Positions 42,344 to 51,240 are shown, numbered from the stretch's first letter. The stretch is 64,000 bases of DNA from Paenalcaligenes hominis_A (GCF_041359055.1 NZ_JBGJKZ010000003.1:511489-575488), one strand, 5' to 3'. Translations and numbers: made by a program. Notes: a model not told the origin generated them from the sequence alone.

Positions 42344-43057
42344 CTACAACGGGCAGTTTTTTTGGCGTAGAAGGTTAAGAAGTCGATCTAAATCAACAGC
42401 GCCTGAGGCATTTTGAGTACGAACTCGTTTTTCGTGCTGAGCTAAGTCTTGGCAGCTGTTGAGTAGAGTAGAGGCTTGGTCTGCTGGCACACAGATGACG
42501 CCATCCGCATCAGCTACGATAAGGTCACCAGGGTGTACCACCATGCCCGCACAAGAAATTGGTGTATTGAGCTCGCCGGGGCCTTCTTTTTTTGGGCCTT
42601 TGTGCGTATGTCCCTTGGCATATATAGGCATATCTCCTTGAGCCCACTCTTCGATATCACGAATCGCTCCATCAATGACAAAGCCGCCTATCTTTTTAGC
42701 TATAGCCGTGGTGCGCATGAGTCCGCCGATCACTGCAGTGGATAGATCCCCACTGGCATCAACCACAATAATATCGCCGGGCTCCGCGCAGAGAATGGCG
42801 GCATGGAGCATGAGATTATCTCCAGGACGAGTTTTGACGGTAATGGCATTGCCGTACATACCGCCATGTTTTAGAGCATTATGATAGTCCCGTAAGAGAT
42901 TGCTGCCATGGTAACGACCAAGGGTATCGCTAATATGAGCAGTTGGAACGTTTTGATAAGCATGCAAGACCTCTGAGGGCACGAGACTCACCCGTGGTTT
43001 CATAATAAAACCAGTAGGCCAAGTTGCTTGTTGAGCTTGAGTGATATAGTTATTCAT
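42344..43057 (-). CDS. RraA-family aldolase/decarboxylase (HMG/CHA aldolase-like)
   Basis: 237 residues. ISDTLGRYHG, AEPGDIIVVDASGD, GGLMRTTAIAKKIGGFVIDGAIRDI (with the Arg-Asp pair that binds pyruvate and the metal) and VHPGDLIVADADGVICVP are the core motifs of class II 4-hydroxy-4-methyl-2-oxoglutarate / 4-carboxy-4-hydroxy-2-oxoadipate aldolases. These release pyruvate and also decarboxylate oxaloacetate. It overlaps the preceding dehydrogenase by four bases. It would supply the C-C cleavage or oxaloacetate decarboxylation step of the operon's pathway (inference). Confidence 0.85.
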   Translation of the reverse strand: MNNYITQAQQATWPTGFIMKPRVSLVPSEVLHAYQNVPTAHISDTLGRYHGSNLLRDYHNALKHGGMYGNAITVKTRPGDNLMLHAAILCAEPGDIIVVDASGDLSTAVIGGLMRTTAIAKKIGGFVIDGAIRDIEEWAQGDMPIYAKGHTHKGPKKEGPGELNTPISCAGMVVHPGDLIVADADGVICVPADQASTLLNSCQDLAQHEKRVRTQNASGAVDLDRLLNLLRQKNCPL

Positions 43058-44025
43058 AAACGTTGTCTTTGTTGGAATCTAGGGTTAACTAAATGGGCGG
43101 GATTAATCGTTTGGTGCTGTAGATAGGCCAACACATTTTGGGCAGCAAGCAGTGCTGTACGCTCTAAAGATTGGTCTGTGCTGCCCCCTACGTGAGGGCT
43201 TAATATGACTCGATCTAGATGAAGCAAAGGGTTGTTGGAGGCAGGGGGTTCTATGGCTAGGGTATCGAGGCCCGCTGCATAGAGATGCCCACTTCTGATT
43301 GCATCGGCTAGGGCGAGTTCATCAATAAGCTGACCCCTAGCGGTGTTGATTAAAATGCTGCCAGATCGCATGTACGCTAGAGTTTCTCGGTTGATGAGTG
43401 CATTACCTTCTTTTTGTGCGGGGCAATGTAACGAAACAATATCTGAGTTGCTCAAAAGCTTTTCTAGAGAGGGGACTAGAGGATATGGTGCCTTGGTCAA
43501 TAGAGGATCATAGGCAATAATATTCATGTTTATAGCTTGAGCTAACTGAGCTACGCATTGTGCAATACGACCTAAACCGACTAGGCCTAGAGTTTTACCG
43601 TAGAGCTCTTTGCCGGGGCTTGAGCGAGGCCATAGACCTTGTCTAACGGCTAGATGATGTTGGGGTATTTGGCGAGCACAAGCCAATATCAAACCTAAGC
43701 ACAGTTCAGCTACACCTTGGGCATTTGTACCGGGAGTGACCAATACAGGAATGCCTTGCTGAGTAGCAGCCTCTATGTCTACATTGTCATAACCTATACC
43801 ATGTCGGGCAATGACTTTAAGGTTGGGGCTACTTTGAATAAGATGTTGTGATAGAGGGTAGGTGCGAGAAATAATGGCATCAATTGACTGATGAAGCAGC
43901 AGGTGCTCTAGTTCGCTTGATTTATCATCAGATTGCAAAAAAAGCAATTTACAGTTGGCTTGCTGCAAATAGTGAATAGCGGCAGAGCTGATTGTAGGGG
44001 CAGTAATGAGGACTGTATAAGACAT
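43054..44025 (-). CDS. D-isomer-specific 2-hydroxyacid dehydrogenase
   Basis: 323 residues; AAAGG precedes ATG 44025. VIARHGIGYDNVDIEAATQ (substrate-domain Arg region), the Rossmann motif GLVGLGRIAQCVAQLAQ, NTARGQLIDELAL (Arg of the active site), and HVGGSTDQSLERTA with the catalytic His (LSPHVGGST). The closest look is to phosphoglycerate dehydrogenase-type enzymes that oxidise 2-hydroxy acids or reduce 2-oxo acids with NAD(P). In this operon it probably interconverts a branched 2-hydroxy acid and its oxo form. Confidence 0.87.
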   Translation of the reverse strand: MSYTVLITAPTISSAAIHYLQQANCKLLFLQSDDKSSELEHLLLHQSIDAIISRTYPLSQHLIQSSPNLKVIARHGIGYDNVDIEAATQQGIPVLVTPGTNAQGVAELCLGLILACARQIPQHHLAVRQGLWPRSSPGKELYGKTLGLVGLGRIAQCVAQLAQAINMNIIAYDPLLTKAPYPLVPSLEKLLSNSDIVSLHCPAQKEGNALINRETLAYMRSGSILINTARGQLIDELALADAIRSGHLYAAGLDTLAIEPPASNNPLLHLDRVILSPHVGGSTDQSLERTALLAAQNVLAYLQHQTINPAHLVNPRFQQRQRL

Positions 44026-44036
44026 CTTTTTACCTT

Positions 44037-44870
44037 TTACTCGTCCTCAAGATCGCGTGTATCTGTTCCGGTGTAGGACCAGAGCCAGCCTTTGGGAATA
44101 GGACCTTTGTTACGTGTGCTAGATTGGCTTTGCTCCCATGCATGAGCAAGTATTCCTACCGAACGTGACAAGACAAATAGCCCTCTACATAATGCAGGAG
44201 GGAAGCCTAGTGCCCCATAAATAGCTGCTGTAGCCCCATCAATATTGATAGGAATGCGGCGAGATTTTTTAGTGTATAGATAATGTTCTACCCCTAAGGC
44301 AATAGCACGGTAATTGCCGACTGTCGCCTGAGCTTGTTCTGCATCCTGTAAGAGCTTCATAAGAGGCTGACTGCGTGGGTCAATGGGATGAAAACGGTGC
44401 CCATAACCAGGAACGTATTTATTGCCTTGAGCAAAAAAAGCCTCTAACTCTAATTGGATGGCATCTTCTAAAGGCTGCTTTTGGTCTAGGCGTTTCTGAA
44501 TGCATTGAAACAACTCTAAGCACTGTTCACCAGCCCCTCCATGTACGTCACCTAGAACATTTGTGGCTGAGGACATGGCGTTATTAATACCTACTCCGCA
44601 GCTGATTGCCATACGAGCAATGGCAATACTAGGGGCTTGAGGACCATGATCTACACCAGCCATTAAGGCGGCACTTAATAGGGACTCTTGAGTAGCTGTA
44701 GGAGTATCTCCACGAAGCATGAGCCAAATCATAGAGGTAAAACTGAGTTGCCCAATGAGGTCTTGGATGGGATAGCCATGGAATTGGATGACTCCAGGGC
44801 TCATTTTAATAATATTGGTTGCCCACCATTGGGCAGCTTGCTCTTTAGGATCTATGTGTGCGTGGTGCAT
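44037..44870 (-). CDS. Citryl-CoA lyase-like member of the citrate synthase superfamily
   Basis: 277 residues, shorter than citrate synthase (about 430) and typical of stand-alone citryl-CoA lyase-like proteins. The three catalytic positions of citrate synthase are visible: His in DHGPQAPS, His in YVPGYGHRFHP, and Asp in INIDGATAAIYGALGFP. GDVHGGAGEQCLELF is the usual CoA-binding loop. Such enzymes cleave citryl-CoA or analogs to acetyl-CoA (or acyl-CoA) and oxaloacetate. AAGGA precedes the ATG. Next to a CoA transferase, it is likely to act on a CoA ester of the imported acid. Confidence 0.82.
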   Translation of the reverse strand: MHHAHIDPKEQAAQWWATNIIKMSPGVIQFHGYPIQDLIGQLSFTSMIWLMLRGDTPTATQESLLSAALMAGVDHGPQAPSIAIARMAISCGVGINNAMSSATNVLGDVHGGAGEQCLELFQCIQKRLDQKQPLEDAIQLELEAFFAQGNKYVPGYGHRFHPIDPRSQPLMKLLQDAEQAQATVGNYRAIALGVEHYLYTKKSRRIPINIDGATAAIYGALGFPPALCRGLFVLSRSVGILAHAWEQSQSSTRNKGPIPKGWLWSYTGTDTRDLEDE

Positions 44871-44879
44871 GCGGCTTCC

Positions 44880-46076
44880 TTAGATAATAGCTAGTTGAGT
44901 CAATTCTTTAATGGCTTCTGGGCTGTAACCTAGTTCGGTAAGAAGACGTGTAGTGTGCTCGCCAAGTAGAGGTGGGTAGCAACTGGGTGCGGGGTCGCCG
45001 GAGTTCAGACGGAATCCTGCTCGGACCACTTTTATTTCATTACCTTGGTCATCTTTAAGAGTTTTGATAAATTGTCGTTCTTGAATTTGTGGTTGAGCCA
45101 AGGCGGTGGGAATATCTTGAACTACACCTGCAGGGATGTCGTGCTGATTTAAAATCTTTGCCCAGTGTTCAGCGCTATGCGTGCTAAGAGCTTCCTCTAG
45201 TTCAGTATTTAAGAGGGTGCGGTGTTGTTTGCGTGACTCGCGTGTTTTAAAGCGTGGGTCTTCAAGCCAGCATTCGCGGTTAAGGAGTTTAGCGAGACGT
45301 TCAAATTGAGTCTGTTGATTGGCTGCGATGTTGAGCAAGCTTGTCTGGGTTCGAAATGCTCCAGAGGGCACAGCAGTCATGTTTTGATTGCCTAAACGTG
45401 AAGGTTCTACACCAGCAATTAGCCAGTTAGAGACCACCCAGCCCATCGTGCCTAAAGTGGATTCCAGCATTGATACATCAATGTAATCGCCTTGACCACT
45501 TTGATTGCGTTTGACTAGAGCAGAACTAATAGCAAAAGCTGCGTTTAGGCCACCAATAGTGTCACAAATAGGATAACCAACTCGCAAAGGGCCAGAATCC
45601 TGATCGCCTGTTACGGCCATGACACCTGATAAGCCTTGCACAATTTGGTCATAGGCTTGTAGTTTAGCCATAGGGCCGTCTTGACCAAAACCCGAGATTG
45701 AGCAGTAAACGAGCTTAGGATTCAGAGTTTTTAACGTGTCATGAGAAAAACCCAATCTATCCATTACACCTGCTCTAAAGTTTTCTACTAGAACATCAGC
45801 GCTAGCTACTAACTGTAAAAAAATTTCTTTGCCTTTAGGATGTTTCAGATCTAGGGTGATTGATTTTTTTCCCGCATTTTGTGCGAGAAAAGAGGTACCC
45901 ATTTGTTCTTCATTCCGTTTTACGTCGGCCCCTAGTTGCCGGGCTAAGTCACCGACTTGAGGGCGTTCGATTTTAATAACTTCTGCTCCTAACTGAGCAA
46001 GTAAATAACATGCATAAGGACCAGCCAACACATTGGTTAGGTCTAGAACGCGTATCCCTGATAGCACATCAGACAC
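44880..46076 (-). CDS. Class III (CaiB/BaiF) CoA-transferase
   Basis: 398 residues; starts with GTG 46076, GGAG 8 bases upstream. GIRVLDLTNVLAGPYACYLLAQLGAEVIKIE is the family start; VLVENFRAGVMDRLG contains the segment before the catalytic Asp (YCSISGFGQDGP region), and the C-terminus has LLGEHTTRLLTELGYS. It moves CoA from a donor such as succinyl-CoA to a carboxylic acid. First gene of the operon, divergent from the IclR regulator. It would activate the imported acid for the lyase that follows 9 bases downstream. Confidence 0.92.
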   Translation of the reverse strand: MSDVLSGIRVLDLTNVLAGPYACYLLAQLGAEVIKIERPQVGDLARQLGADVKRNEEQMGTSFLAQNAGKKSITLDLKHPKGKEIFLQLVASADVLVENFRAGVMDRLGFSHDTLKTLNPKLVYCSISGFGQDGPMAKLQAYDQIVQGLSGVMAVTGDQDSGPLRVGYPICDTIGGLNAAFAISSALVKRNQSGQGDYIDVSMLESTLGTMGWVVSNWLIAGVEPSRLGNQNMTAVPSGAFRTQTSLLNIAANQQTQFERLAKLLNRECWLEDPRFKTRESRKQHRTLLNTELEEALSTHSAEHWAKILNQHDIPAGVVQDIPTALAQPQIQERQFIKTLKDDQGNEIKVVRAGFRLNSGDPAPSCYPPLLGEHTTRLLTELGYSPEAIKELTQLAII

Positions 46077-46095
46077 AGTAGCAACTCCATTAGTT

Positions 46096-46114
46096 TATTC
46101 TACCTAGTAGAATA
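46096..46114. promoter_or_regulatory. Candidate IclR operator in the divergent promoter
   Basis: A perfect 19-bp inverted repeat: T-ATTCTAC-CTA-GTAGAAT-A. It stands 20 bases upstream of the CoA-transferase start and 122 bases before the IclR gene, the position expected for a regulator that controls both directions. A looser element (CCGTTCAGTGAAAC) follows at 46121. Confidence 0.55.
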
Positions 46115-46235
46115 GATATTCCGTTCAGTGAAACTAGAAAGTAGTTTACAATGCACTATATCGTCAACCCTATTTGATAGAGATAAACCCTTAGTTCTCT
46201 GTTTGTAGTTTTATTTATGAAGGTATAAGTTGACC

Positions 46236-46925
46236 ATGACGCAAAAAAATAATCGTGTAGAGTCAGTCGAAAGAGCGCTGTCTATTTTGGAAGCCTTTAA
46301 AGGTGGAGCAGTAGAGTTAAGCCTGACTGAGTTGGCGGGAAAAACGGGTCTATATAAAAGTACTATCTTGCGTTTAATTAGCTCGTTAGAGCATTTTGGC
46401 TATATACGTAAAACAGGAGCGGGGCAATACCGTTTAGGACCCACTTTGCGTCAGCTAGGTCTGCTGTATGAGCGGGCTTTTGATTTAGAGGGTTTAGTGC
46501 GTCCAGTTTTGGCAGACTTGGTTGCAAAAACAGGGGAAACTGCAGCGTATTATGTTCGTCAAGGTAATCAAAGGCAGTGCTTATACAGACAGAACTCACC
46601 TCGTGCTGCACGCCATCATGTTGAGGAGGGTATTTTGCTTCCCCTGGGAGTAGGAGCGACGGGTAGAATTTTATTAGCCTATGAGACTGAAACTATGGAT
46701 GAGTCGATTCAGGAGCAAGGTTTCTATATATCACTGGGTGAGCGGGATGTGGATGTAGCTGCAGTTGCTGTTCCTGTGCTTAGTCATGCTGGCCGCATTT
46801 ATGGTTCTTTGATGGTCTCAGGTTTACGGTCTCGATATGAGGAAGCAGAGCAACAACTTGCTCTTGAGGAGTTACGAGTTCAAGCAAAAAAAATGGGAGA
46901 GCAATTTGATACGCTAGGGTTATGA
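46236..46925 (+). CDS. IclR-family transcriptional regulator
   Basis: 229 residues from ATG 46236; TTG 46230 is better spaced from GAAGGT. The winged helix-turn-helix covers about 8-70 (SVERALSILEAFKGG, LSLTELAGKTGLYKSTILRLISSLEHFGYI), and the IclR ligand-binding domain follows (GETAAYYVRQGNQRQC, LPLGVGATGRILLAY). It probably senses the acid handled by the divergent seven-gene operon, or its CoA ester. Confidence 0.92.
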   Translation: MTQKNNRVESVERALSILEAFKGGAVELSLTELAGKTGLYKSTILRLISSLEHFGYIRKTGAGQYRLGPTLRQLGLLYERAFDLEGLVRPVLADLVAKTGETAAYYVRQGNQRQCLYRQNSPRAARHHVEEGILLPLGVGATGRILLAYETETMDESIQEQGFYISLGERDVDVAAVAVPVLSHAGRIYGSLMVSGLRSRYEEAEQQLALEELRVQAKKMGEQFDTLGL

Positions 46926-46961
46926 GCGCGATAGTTTTTACATTGTATGAATGTCATACAG

Positions 46962-46999
46962 AAAAATAGCTCCATCTTCGTTGGGTAGGAGCTATTTTT
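46962..46999 (+). terminator. Rho-independent terminator of the IclR gene
   Basis: A perfect 12-bp stem (AAAAATAGCTCC / GGAGCTATTTTT) with a 14-base loop. T-runs occur on both sides, so it can work in both directions. Confidence 0.85.
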
Positions 47000-47089
47000 A
47001 TGTAAGCAAATCGTTTGTGTAGGGCAGATTTGAGTATAGGCTTACTCACAAGGAGAGGTGAGAAGCCTAATTGGCTTAAGAGCTCACAA

Positions 47090-47814
47090 CAAAGGCTGAA
47101 CTCATTTTCTATTTTTCCATAGATTAAATGTGCGGCTTCTTCATTTTGGGCTAACCAGCCATAACGAACTGTTCGCTTAGAGTGTTCGACGTAGGCATTT
47201 TTTGCAGGTTGTTGGGTTGGGTATGAATCAAGTTGATTTGTCGTGAAACCGCCCACTCAAGCAATGTTTTACCAATATATTTTGCCCTTTATGGCTACGT
47301 CAAACTTCATTTCGCACCGACATCGTCCAGCTTTCCACGCCATCGATTGATTTGACTTAGCACTCATATAACTTGCCGACTTAATGCGCAGATTGATTTC
47401 GAGTCGCCGATAAAGGCAATAGACTCATTTGTGATTTCAGATAAATCCTTTGATATTACGTAAGTAGGTGAAGCATAAACCGAAGCCCCACTTGCGCTAG
47501 TCTGTCGTTAATCGAATTAATCAATCCGCTATCACGTCATTTTCTTGAGTCGCTGGTTTTCCCGCTCCAATTCTTTAAGCCGAGTCATCATGGAGGTGTC
47601 CATGTCGCCGTATTTTACGCACTATTTATAAAATATTGCATGGCTCATAGCGTGCTTACGGCACAGCTCTGGAATCGGTGTACCAGCTTCAGCTTGCTTC
47701 AAAATGGTCATGATTTGGTTATCGGTATAACGGGACTTTTTCATTGAATTTCTTTTTCGAGAAATTCTACTTTAAAGCACTGCGGTTTGTTGGAGGGATT
47801 AGCGGGTGATTACC
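47090..47814 (-). mobile_element. Degenerate IS3-family (IS407 group) element, internally deleted, copy 2
   Basis: On the minus strand, OrfA starts near 47745 (MKKSRYTDNQIMTILKQAEA, then PIPELCRKH) and runs with one stop to KELERENQRLKKM near 47535. OrfB resumes at once with ADWLIRLT-like sequence, then an eroded middle, and NAYVEHSKRTVRYGWLAQ near 47150-47200. The left end (GGTAATCACCC at 47814) matches copy 1 (27187). The OrfA/OrfB junction deletion is the same as in copy 1. A terminal open stretch (46954-47256) keeps the last OrfB piece fused to non-IS sequence. Dead. Confidence 0.8.
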
Positions 47815-47841
47815 TTATGAACTGTGCGCTTGACAGTAAGT

Positions 47842-48774
47842 CTACGAGATTTCTATAGTTCCGTTTTTTTTATGCACTTTATTAACTAAAACTATGCCTA
47901 TAACAACAAAAATGAATCCAACTAAGTGGTGTACATGTATTTTTTCTTTTAAAAAAATCAAAGCAAATATAGTGCTAAAAATAGGAGTTAAGTACATGAA
48001 TAGACTTGCTTTAGCAGGGCCGATCGAGGTAACGACCTTTCCCCAAAAGAAATAGGCAAGAATAGATGGAAAAATGGCAAGATAAATAATAGCAGTTAAT
48101 GTTGGATAGCTAAAATTAGCCCAGCCTGTATAAGAAGCCTCTATAAACAATAGTGGTATATGCAGCAAGCATCCAATAAAGACTATAGAAAATAAAAAAA
48201 CAAAAAAAGGAAGCTCTATTACCCACTTTTTGACGAGTATAGTATATAAAGACCAGCAGGCTACACCTAACAATATAAAAATATCCCCTTGGTTGAAGTT
48301 TAGTTTTAAAAAAACAGAAAGGTCTCCAGAGCTAAATAAAACCAATAAGCCAAAAAATGAAGCAGTAATTCCTATATATTGTTTAAATTGAAATGACTCT
48401 TTAATTATAAATATAGATAGTAGTAAAGTAACAATAGGCATGGTTGAGTTGATTAAAGCACCATTTATTGCTGTTGTTTTTTGTAATGCTATGTAAATAA
48501 AGATGTTGAATCCAACAATACCTAATAAAGAAAATATAAAAATTTTTTTGATGTTTTTAATTATAGTTTTGTAATGGTCTTTTAGTGTTTTGTATGTAAT
48601 TCCACTTAAGATAAATAGTGCTATCAGCCAACGGAAAAATGAAAGTTGTACCGGAGGAATAGTCGTTACAGCCCATTTTCCCAAAACAAAATTACCTGCC
48701 CAAAATAAAGGGGGTAGTATGGCTAATAAATAAATGGAAAAATTCCATTTTGGGGTAGTCATAGGGGTTTTCAT
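47842..48774 (-). CDS. DMT-superfamily permease (EamA family)
   Basis: 310 residues with ten predicted membrane helices in two EamA repeats. ILPPLFWAGNFVLGKWAV starts repeat 1; LLGVACWSLYTILVKKW starts repeat 2; PIFSTIFALIFLKEKIHVHHLVGFIFVVIGIVLV ends it. Family members export amino acids, metabolites or drugs. The gene is much more AT-rich than its neighbours and stands alone between an IS remnant and a terminator, which suggests that it was acquired separately. Substrate unknown. Confidence 0.88.
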   Translation of the reverse strand: MKTPMTTPKWNFSIYLLAILPPLFWAGNFVLGKWAVTTIPPVQLSFFRWLIALFILSGITYKTLKDHYKTIIKNIKKIFIFSLLGIVGFNIFIYIALQKTTAINGALINSTMPIVTLLLSIFIIKESFQFKQYIGITASFFGLLVLFSSGDLSVFLKLNFNQGDIFILLGVACWSLYTILVKKWVIELPFFVFLFSIVFIGCLLHIPLLFIEASYTGWANFSYPTLTAIIYLAIFPSILAYFFWGKVVTSIGPAKASLFMYLTPIFSTIFALIFLKEKIHVHHLVGFIFVVIGIVLVNKVHKKNGTIEIS

Positions 48775-48798
48775 CTATGCTTAATTCCATTAATAATT

Positions 48799-48829
48799 AA
48801 AAAGACTGCTTATAAGGGCAGTCTTTTTT
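48799..48829 (-). terminator. Bidirectional rho-independent terminator
   Basis: Stem AAAAGACTGC / GCAGTCTTTT with an 8-base loop, T-rich on one strand and matching A-rich on the other. It lies just after the stop of the decarboxylase gene at 48839 and before the DMT gene, and so separates the two minus-strand units. Confidence 0.82.
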
Positions 48830-48838
48830 GTTCATGGC

Positions 48839-49828
48839 TTATATTTTGGTGGTTTCGTAAGTGGTGGAGTGAAATAGTTCATCGACCTCCATCCGACGCG
48901 CCGATAGGCCTTGTTTATAGTGATGTTTTAAAAAGGTATCTAAGGTCGCTCGATTAGCATCTACGCCGTAACTCCAGAAGTCCAAGCCCATTAGATCGCG
49001 GGCAGCTTTGAGCTGTTCTTCTACAAAAGGCAGAGTCACTTTAGTAGCTGAGGTGTCTGAAAGTTTCTCTAGTGCTATTGCTTTGGATTGCTCAAAGGCT
49101 TTAAGTAATGCGGCGGGTAGCCAAGGATGCTGTTTAACAAGGCTTTTTCGTACACCAACTAAATGCATAATAGGAAAGACGTTCGTGCGTTTATAGTAGT
49201 CTTTGGCTGCTGCTGTTGGGTCTTCAAATAACCAGTTCACATTCGGATTATGAAGTGCTGGGCCGCTGGGTGGGCGAGGGCCCATAAAACCATCTAGTTC
49301 GCCGGTATGAATCATTTCAGAAATGGTTCGTCCTTCAGGAGCATTAACTAAATGAACATCAGGGGGTAGGTCTAGTTTAATTTTTTCAGGGCGACCAGGC
49401 TCATCGATTCCTCCACGCACCCAAGTGACATCTGACGGTTTCACTCCATAGTCATCTTCTAGCAAAGCGCGAGCCCAGACATTGGCTGTGAGTTGATATT
49501 CTGGTAAGCCTATTTTTTTTCCTTTTAAGTCCTCGGGATTTTTTATTCGATCTGATCGAACATAAATAGACGTATGCCTAAAGGCTCTAGATAAAAAGAC
49601 AGGAATAGCGATATAGTCATTTTCTCCTTTAGAGGCACTTACTAAATAACTAGAAAAAGATAGCTCTGCTATATCAAACTCTTGATATCTAAAGGCTCGG
49701 AAGAACATTTCCTCTGGGAACAAGGTCATGCAGATAGGATCTACGCCATCAATCTGCACACGGCCATCAATTAAGGGGCGAGTGCGATCATAATTACCTA
49801 AAGCAATGGATAGTGGTAGTTTTTTCAT
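48839..49828 (-). CDS. 4,5-dihydroxyphthalate decarboxylase-like protein (Pht5/OphC family)
   Basis: 329 residues, AAGGA before ATG 49828. The fold is that of a periplasmic-binding-protein-like domain without signal peptide: LSIALGNYDRTRPLIDGRV, FDIAELSFSSYLVSASKG, IPVFLSRAFRHTSIYVRSD, LKGKKIGLPEYQLTANVWARALLEDDYGV. This is the typical pattern of 4,5-dihydroxyphthalate decarboxylase, which yields protocatechuate. In operon with the Rieske oxygenase (15 bases apart). Homologs annotated only as ABC substrate-binding proteins exist, so the activity is inferred from family and context. Confidence 0.85.
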   Translation of the reverse strand: MKKLPLSIALGNYDRTRPLIDGRVQIDGVDPICMTLFPEEMFFRAFRYQEFDIAELSFSSYLVSASKGENDYIAIPVFLSRAFRHTSIYVRSDRIKNPEDLKGKKIGLPEYQLTANVWARALLEDDYGVKPSDVTWVRGGIDEPGRPEKIKLDLPPDVHLVNAPEGRTISEMIHTGELDGFMGPRPPSGPALHNPNVNWLFEDPTAAAKDYYKRTNVFPIMHLVGVRKSLVKQHPWLPAALLKAFEQSKAIALEKLSDTSATKVTLPFVEEQLKAARDLMGLDFWSYGVDANRATLDTFLKHHYKQGLSARRMEVDELFHSTTYETTKI

Positions 49829-49843
49829 TAAAATTCCTTGGCA

Positions 49844-51145
49844 TTAAACAACAGAGTCAGGCTTTTTTTCTGGGGCATTCCAAACGTAATGGGCGGGGTA
49901 ATCTTGCCATCTTGTTGTTTTGGGAATAATGGCTTGAAAAGAGCAGACATCCGGGGCGATCATGGCGTCTTTTGTTCCAATAACGGTGCCATTTTCTTGA
50001 AAGCGCTGCACGGCAGCAATCATTTGTTTACGGAATTCCACAATAGCAAGATCACTGGCTCCTAGACGCTCTTGGGTGCGATCTGCTATGGCTCCCATGG
50101 TGACCCACATCGCAATATCTTGATTAGGGAAACCGGTAATACCGGTGAAATTACCGTCTTTCATAGCTTGACGGTCTTGCCAGAAACGATTATCCCAGTT
50201 ACGTAAAGGGCGATAATATTGATCTAAGTCTTTGCCAACTTCTTGGCCTAGGAATGCACGCCATTCTGCTGTGCTAGGTGTGGAGTCAGGATGGCCCCAG
50301 GCAATAAAGTAAAACACCGTGTTTTGGTCATCTGAAGGCACATTGATATTGGCTACGTTGTAAAGGTTATTGGGTGGGATAAGCGCTGTAGCGGGTGCGA
50401 CAAAGACGGTTGAGCGTACGTAGTCATTTTTTGTTGGTTGAGTAATGGGCCGACGTATAGCTGCATAGCGGAACCCGTAGGGGGTGTTTTCAATTTGCAG
50501 CTTAGGGGCTTTATCTGTAGATGGTCTTAGCCATAACTCACCTGTGGCTTCCGCACTATTGACTCGAGCAGGAACCATATCAGAAGAATGCAAGCTTGAA
50601 CTATGGGCTGAGTCGATGGCGCCTTCGAGTACTTGCGCCCAGTTACATGGCAATATGGCTTTAGCAATGGTAACTTTTGTCTCTTTAGTGGGTGCCCAAA
50701 CAGGAGGAGTAAATTCAGGCATTGTTTCTTTGGGCCCCATATATGCCCATACAAAACCACCCCATTCGTGGGTGGGGTAAGCCGTATGCTTCACTTTATT
50801 AACAAAGCCGCTACTTACAGGTTCGGAAACCATTTCTGTCACGTTTCCTTCAACATCAATTTTCCAGCCATGATAGAGGCAACGTAAGCCGCAATCTTCA
50901 TTGCGACCCATAACTAATGATGCACGGCGGTGTGGGCAATATTCATCCATCACCCCAAGACGACCTTTGGTGTCACGAAAAACAACTAAATCTTCACCAA
51001 AAATACGGGCTTTAACCGGAGCGCCATCTGCCTCTGCTACCTCTTCTGATAAGCAGATAATGGTCCAGTGACGGCGCATGAGTTGTCCCATGGGAGCATT
51101 TCCCTCGACTCGGCATAACAAATCGTTTTCTTCAGGTGTAATCAT
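49844..51145 (-). CDS. Rieske non-heme iron oxygenase large subunit (phthalate 4,5-dioxygenase-like)
   Basis: 433 residues from ATG 51145, preceded by AAAGAGG; the open frame extends upstream to a GTG at 51196 without support. The Rieske cluster ligands are in CPHRRASL and CLYHGW (Cys-x-His ... Cys-x2-His). The mononuclear iron site is in GAIDSAHSSSLHSS (Asp-x2-His-x4-His). It belongs to the phthalate 4,5-dioxygenase/OphA2 branch of one-component-alpha oxygenases. No small subunit is nearby, as expected. The electron donor is the reductase encoded divergently at 51314. Confidence 0.9.
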   Translation of the reverse strand: MITPEENDLLCRVEGNAPMGQLMRRHWTIICLSEEVAEADGAPVKARIFGEDLVVFRDTKGRLGVMDEYCPHRRASLVMGRNEDCGLRCLYHGWKIDVEGNVTEMVSEPVSSGFVNKVKHTAYPTHEWGGFVWAYMGPKETMPEFTPPVWAPTKETKVTIAKAILPCNWAQVLEGAIDSAHSSSLHSSDMVPARVNSAEATGELWLRPSTDKAPKLQIENTPYGFRYAAIRRPITQPTKNDYVRSTVFVAPATALIPPNNLYNVANINVPSDDQNTVFYFIAWGHPDSTPSTAEWRAFLGQEVGKDLDQYYRPLRNWDNRFWQDRQAMKDGNFTGITGFPNQDIAMWVTMGAIADRTQERLGASDLAIVEFRKQMIAAVQRFQENGTVIGTKDAMIAPDVCSFQAIIPKTTRWQDYPAHYVWNAPEKKPDSVV

Positions 51146-51207
51146 ATGTAGCCTCTTTGTCTCAAATGAAATTGGTGGTTTTTTATGATGAAACACTATT
51201 AAATAAG

Positions 51208-51219
51208 TTAGCTAACTAA
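51208..51219. promoter_or_regulatory. Palindrome TTAGCTAACTAA, candidate MarR operator 1
   Basis: A 12-bp element of form TTAGNTANCTAA in the divergent promoter between the oxygenase and reductase genes. The same form recurs at 51241 and 54038. Confidence 0.55.
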
Positions 51220-51240
51220 TTAAATTATGTTAGGATTCTA

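Noticed and set aside
46954..47256. Open frame of 100 residues on the minus strand
   Set aside because: It joins a short OrfB remnant to non-IS sequence and runs through a terminator; no ribosome site. Treated as part of the IS scar.
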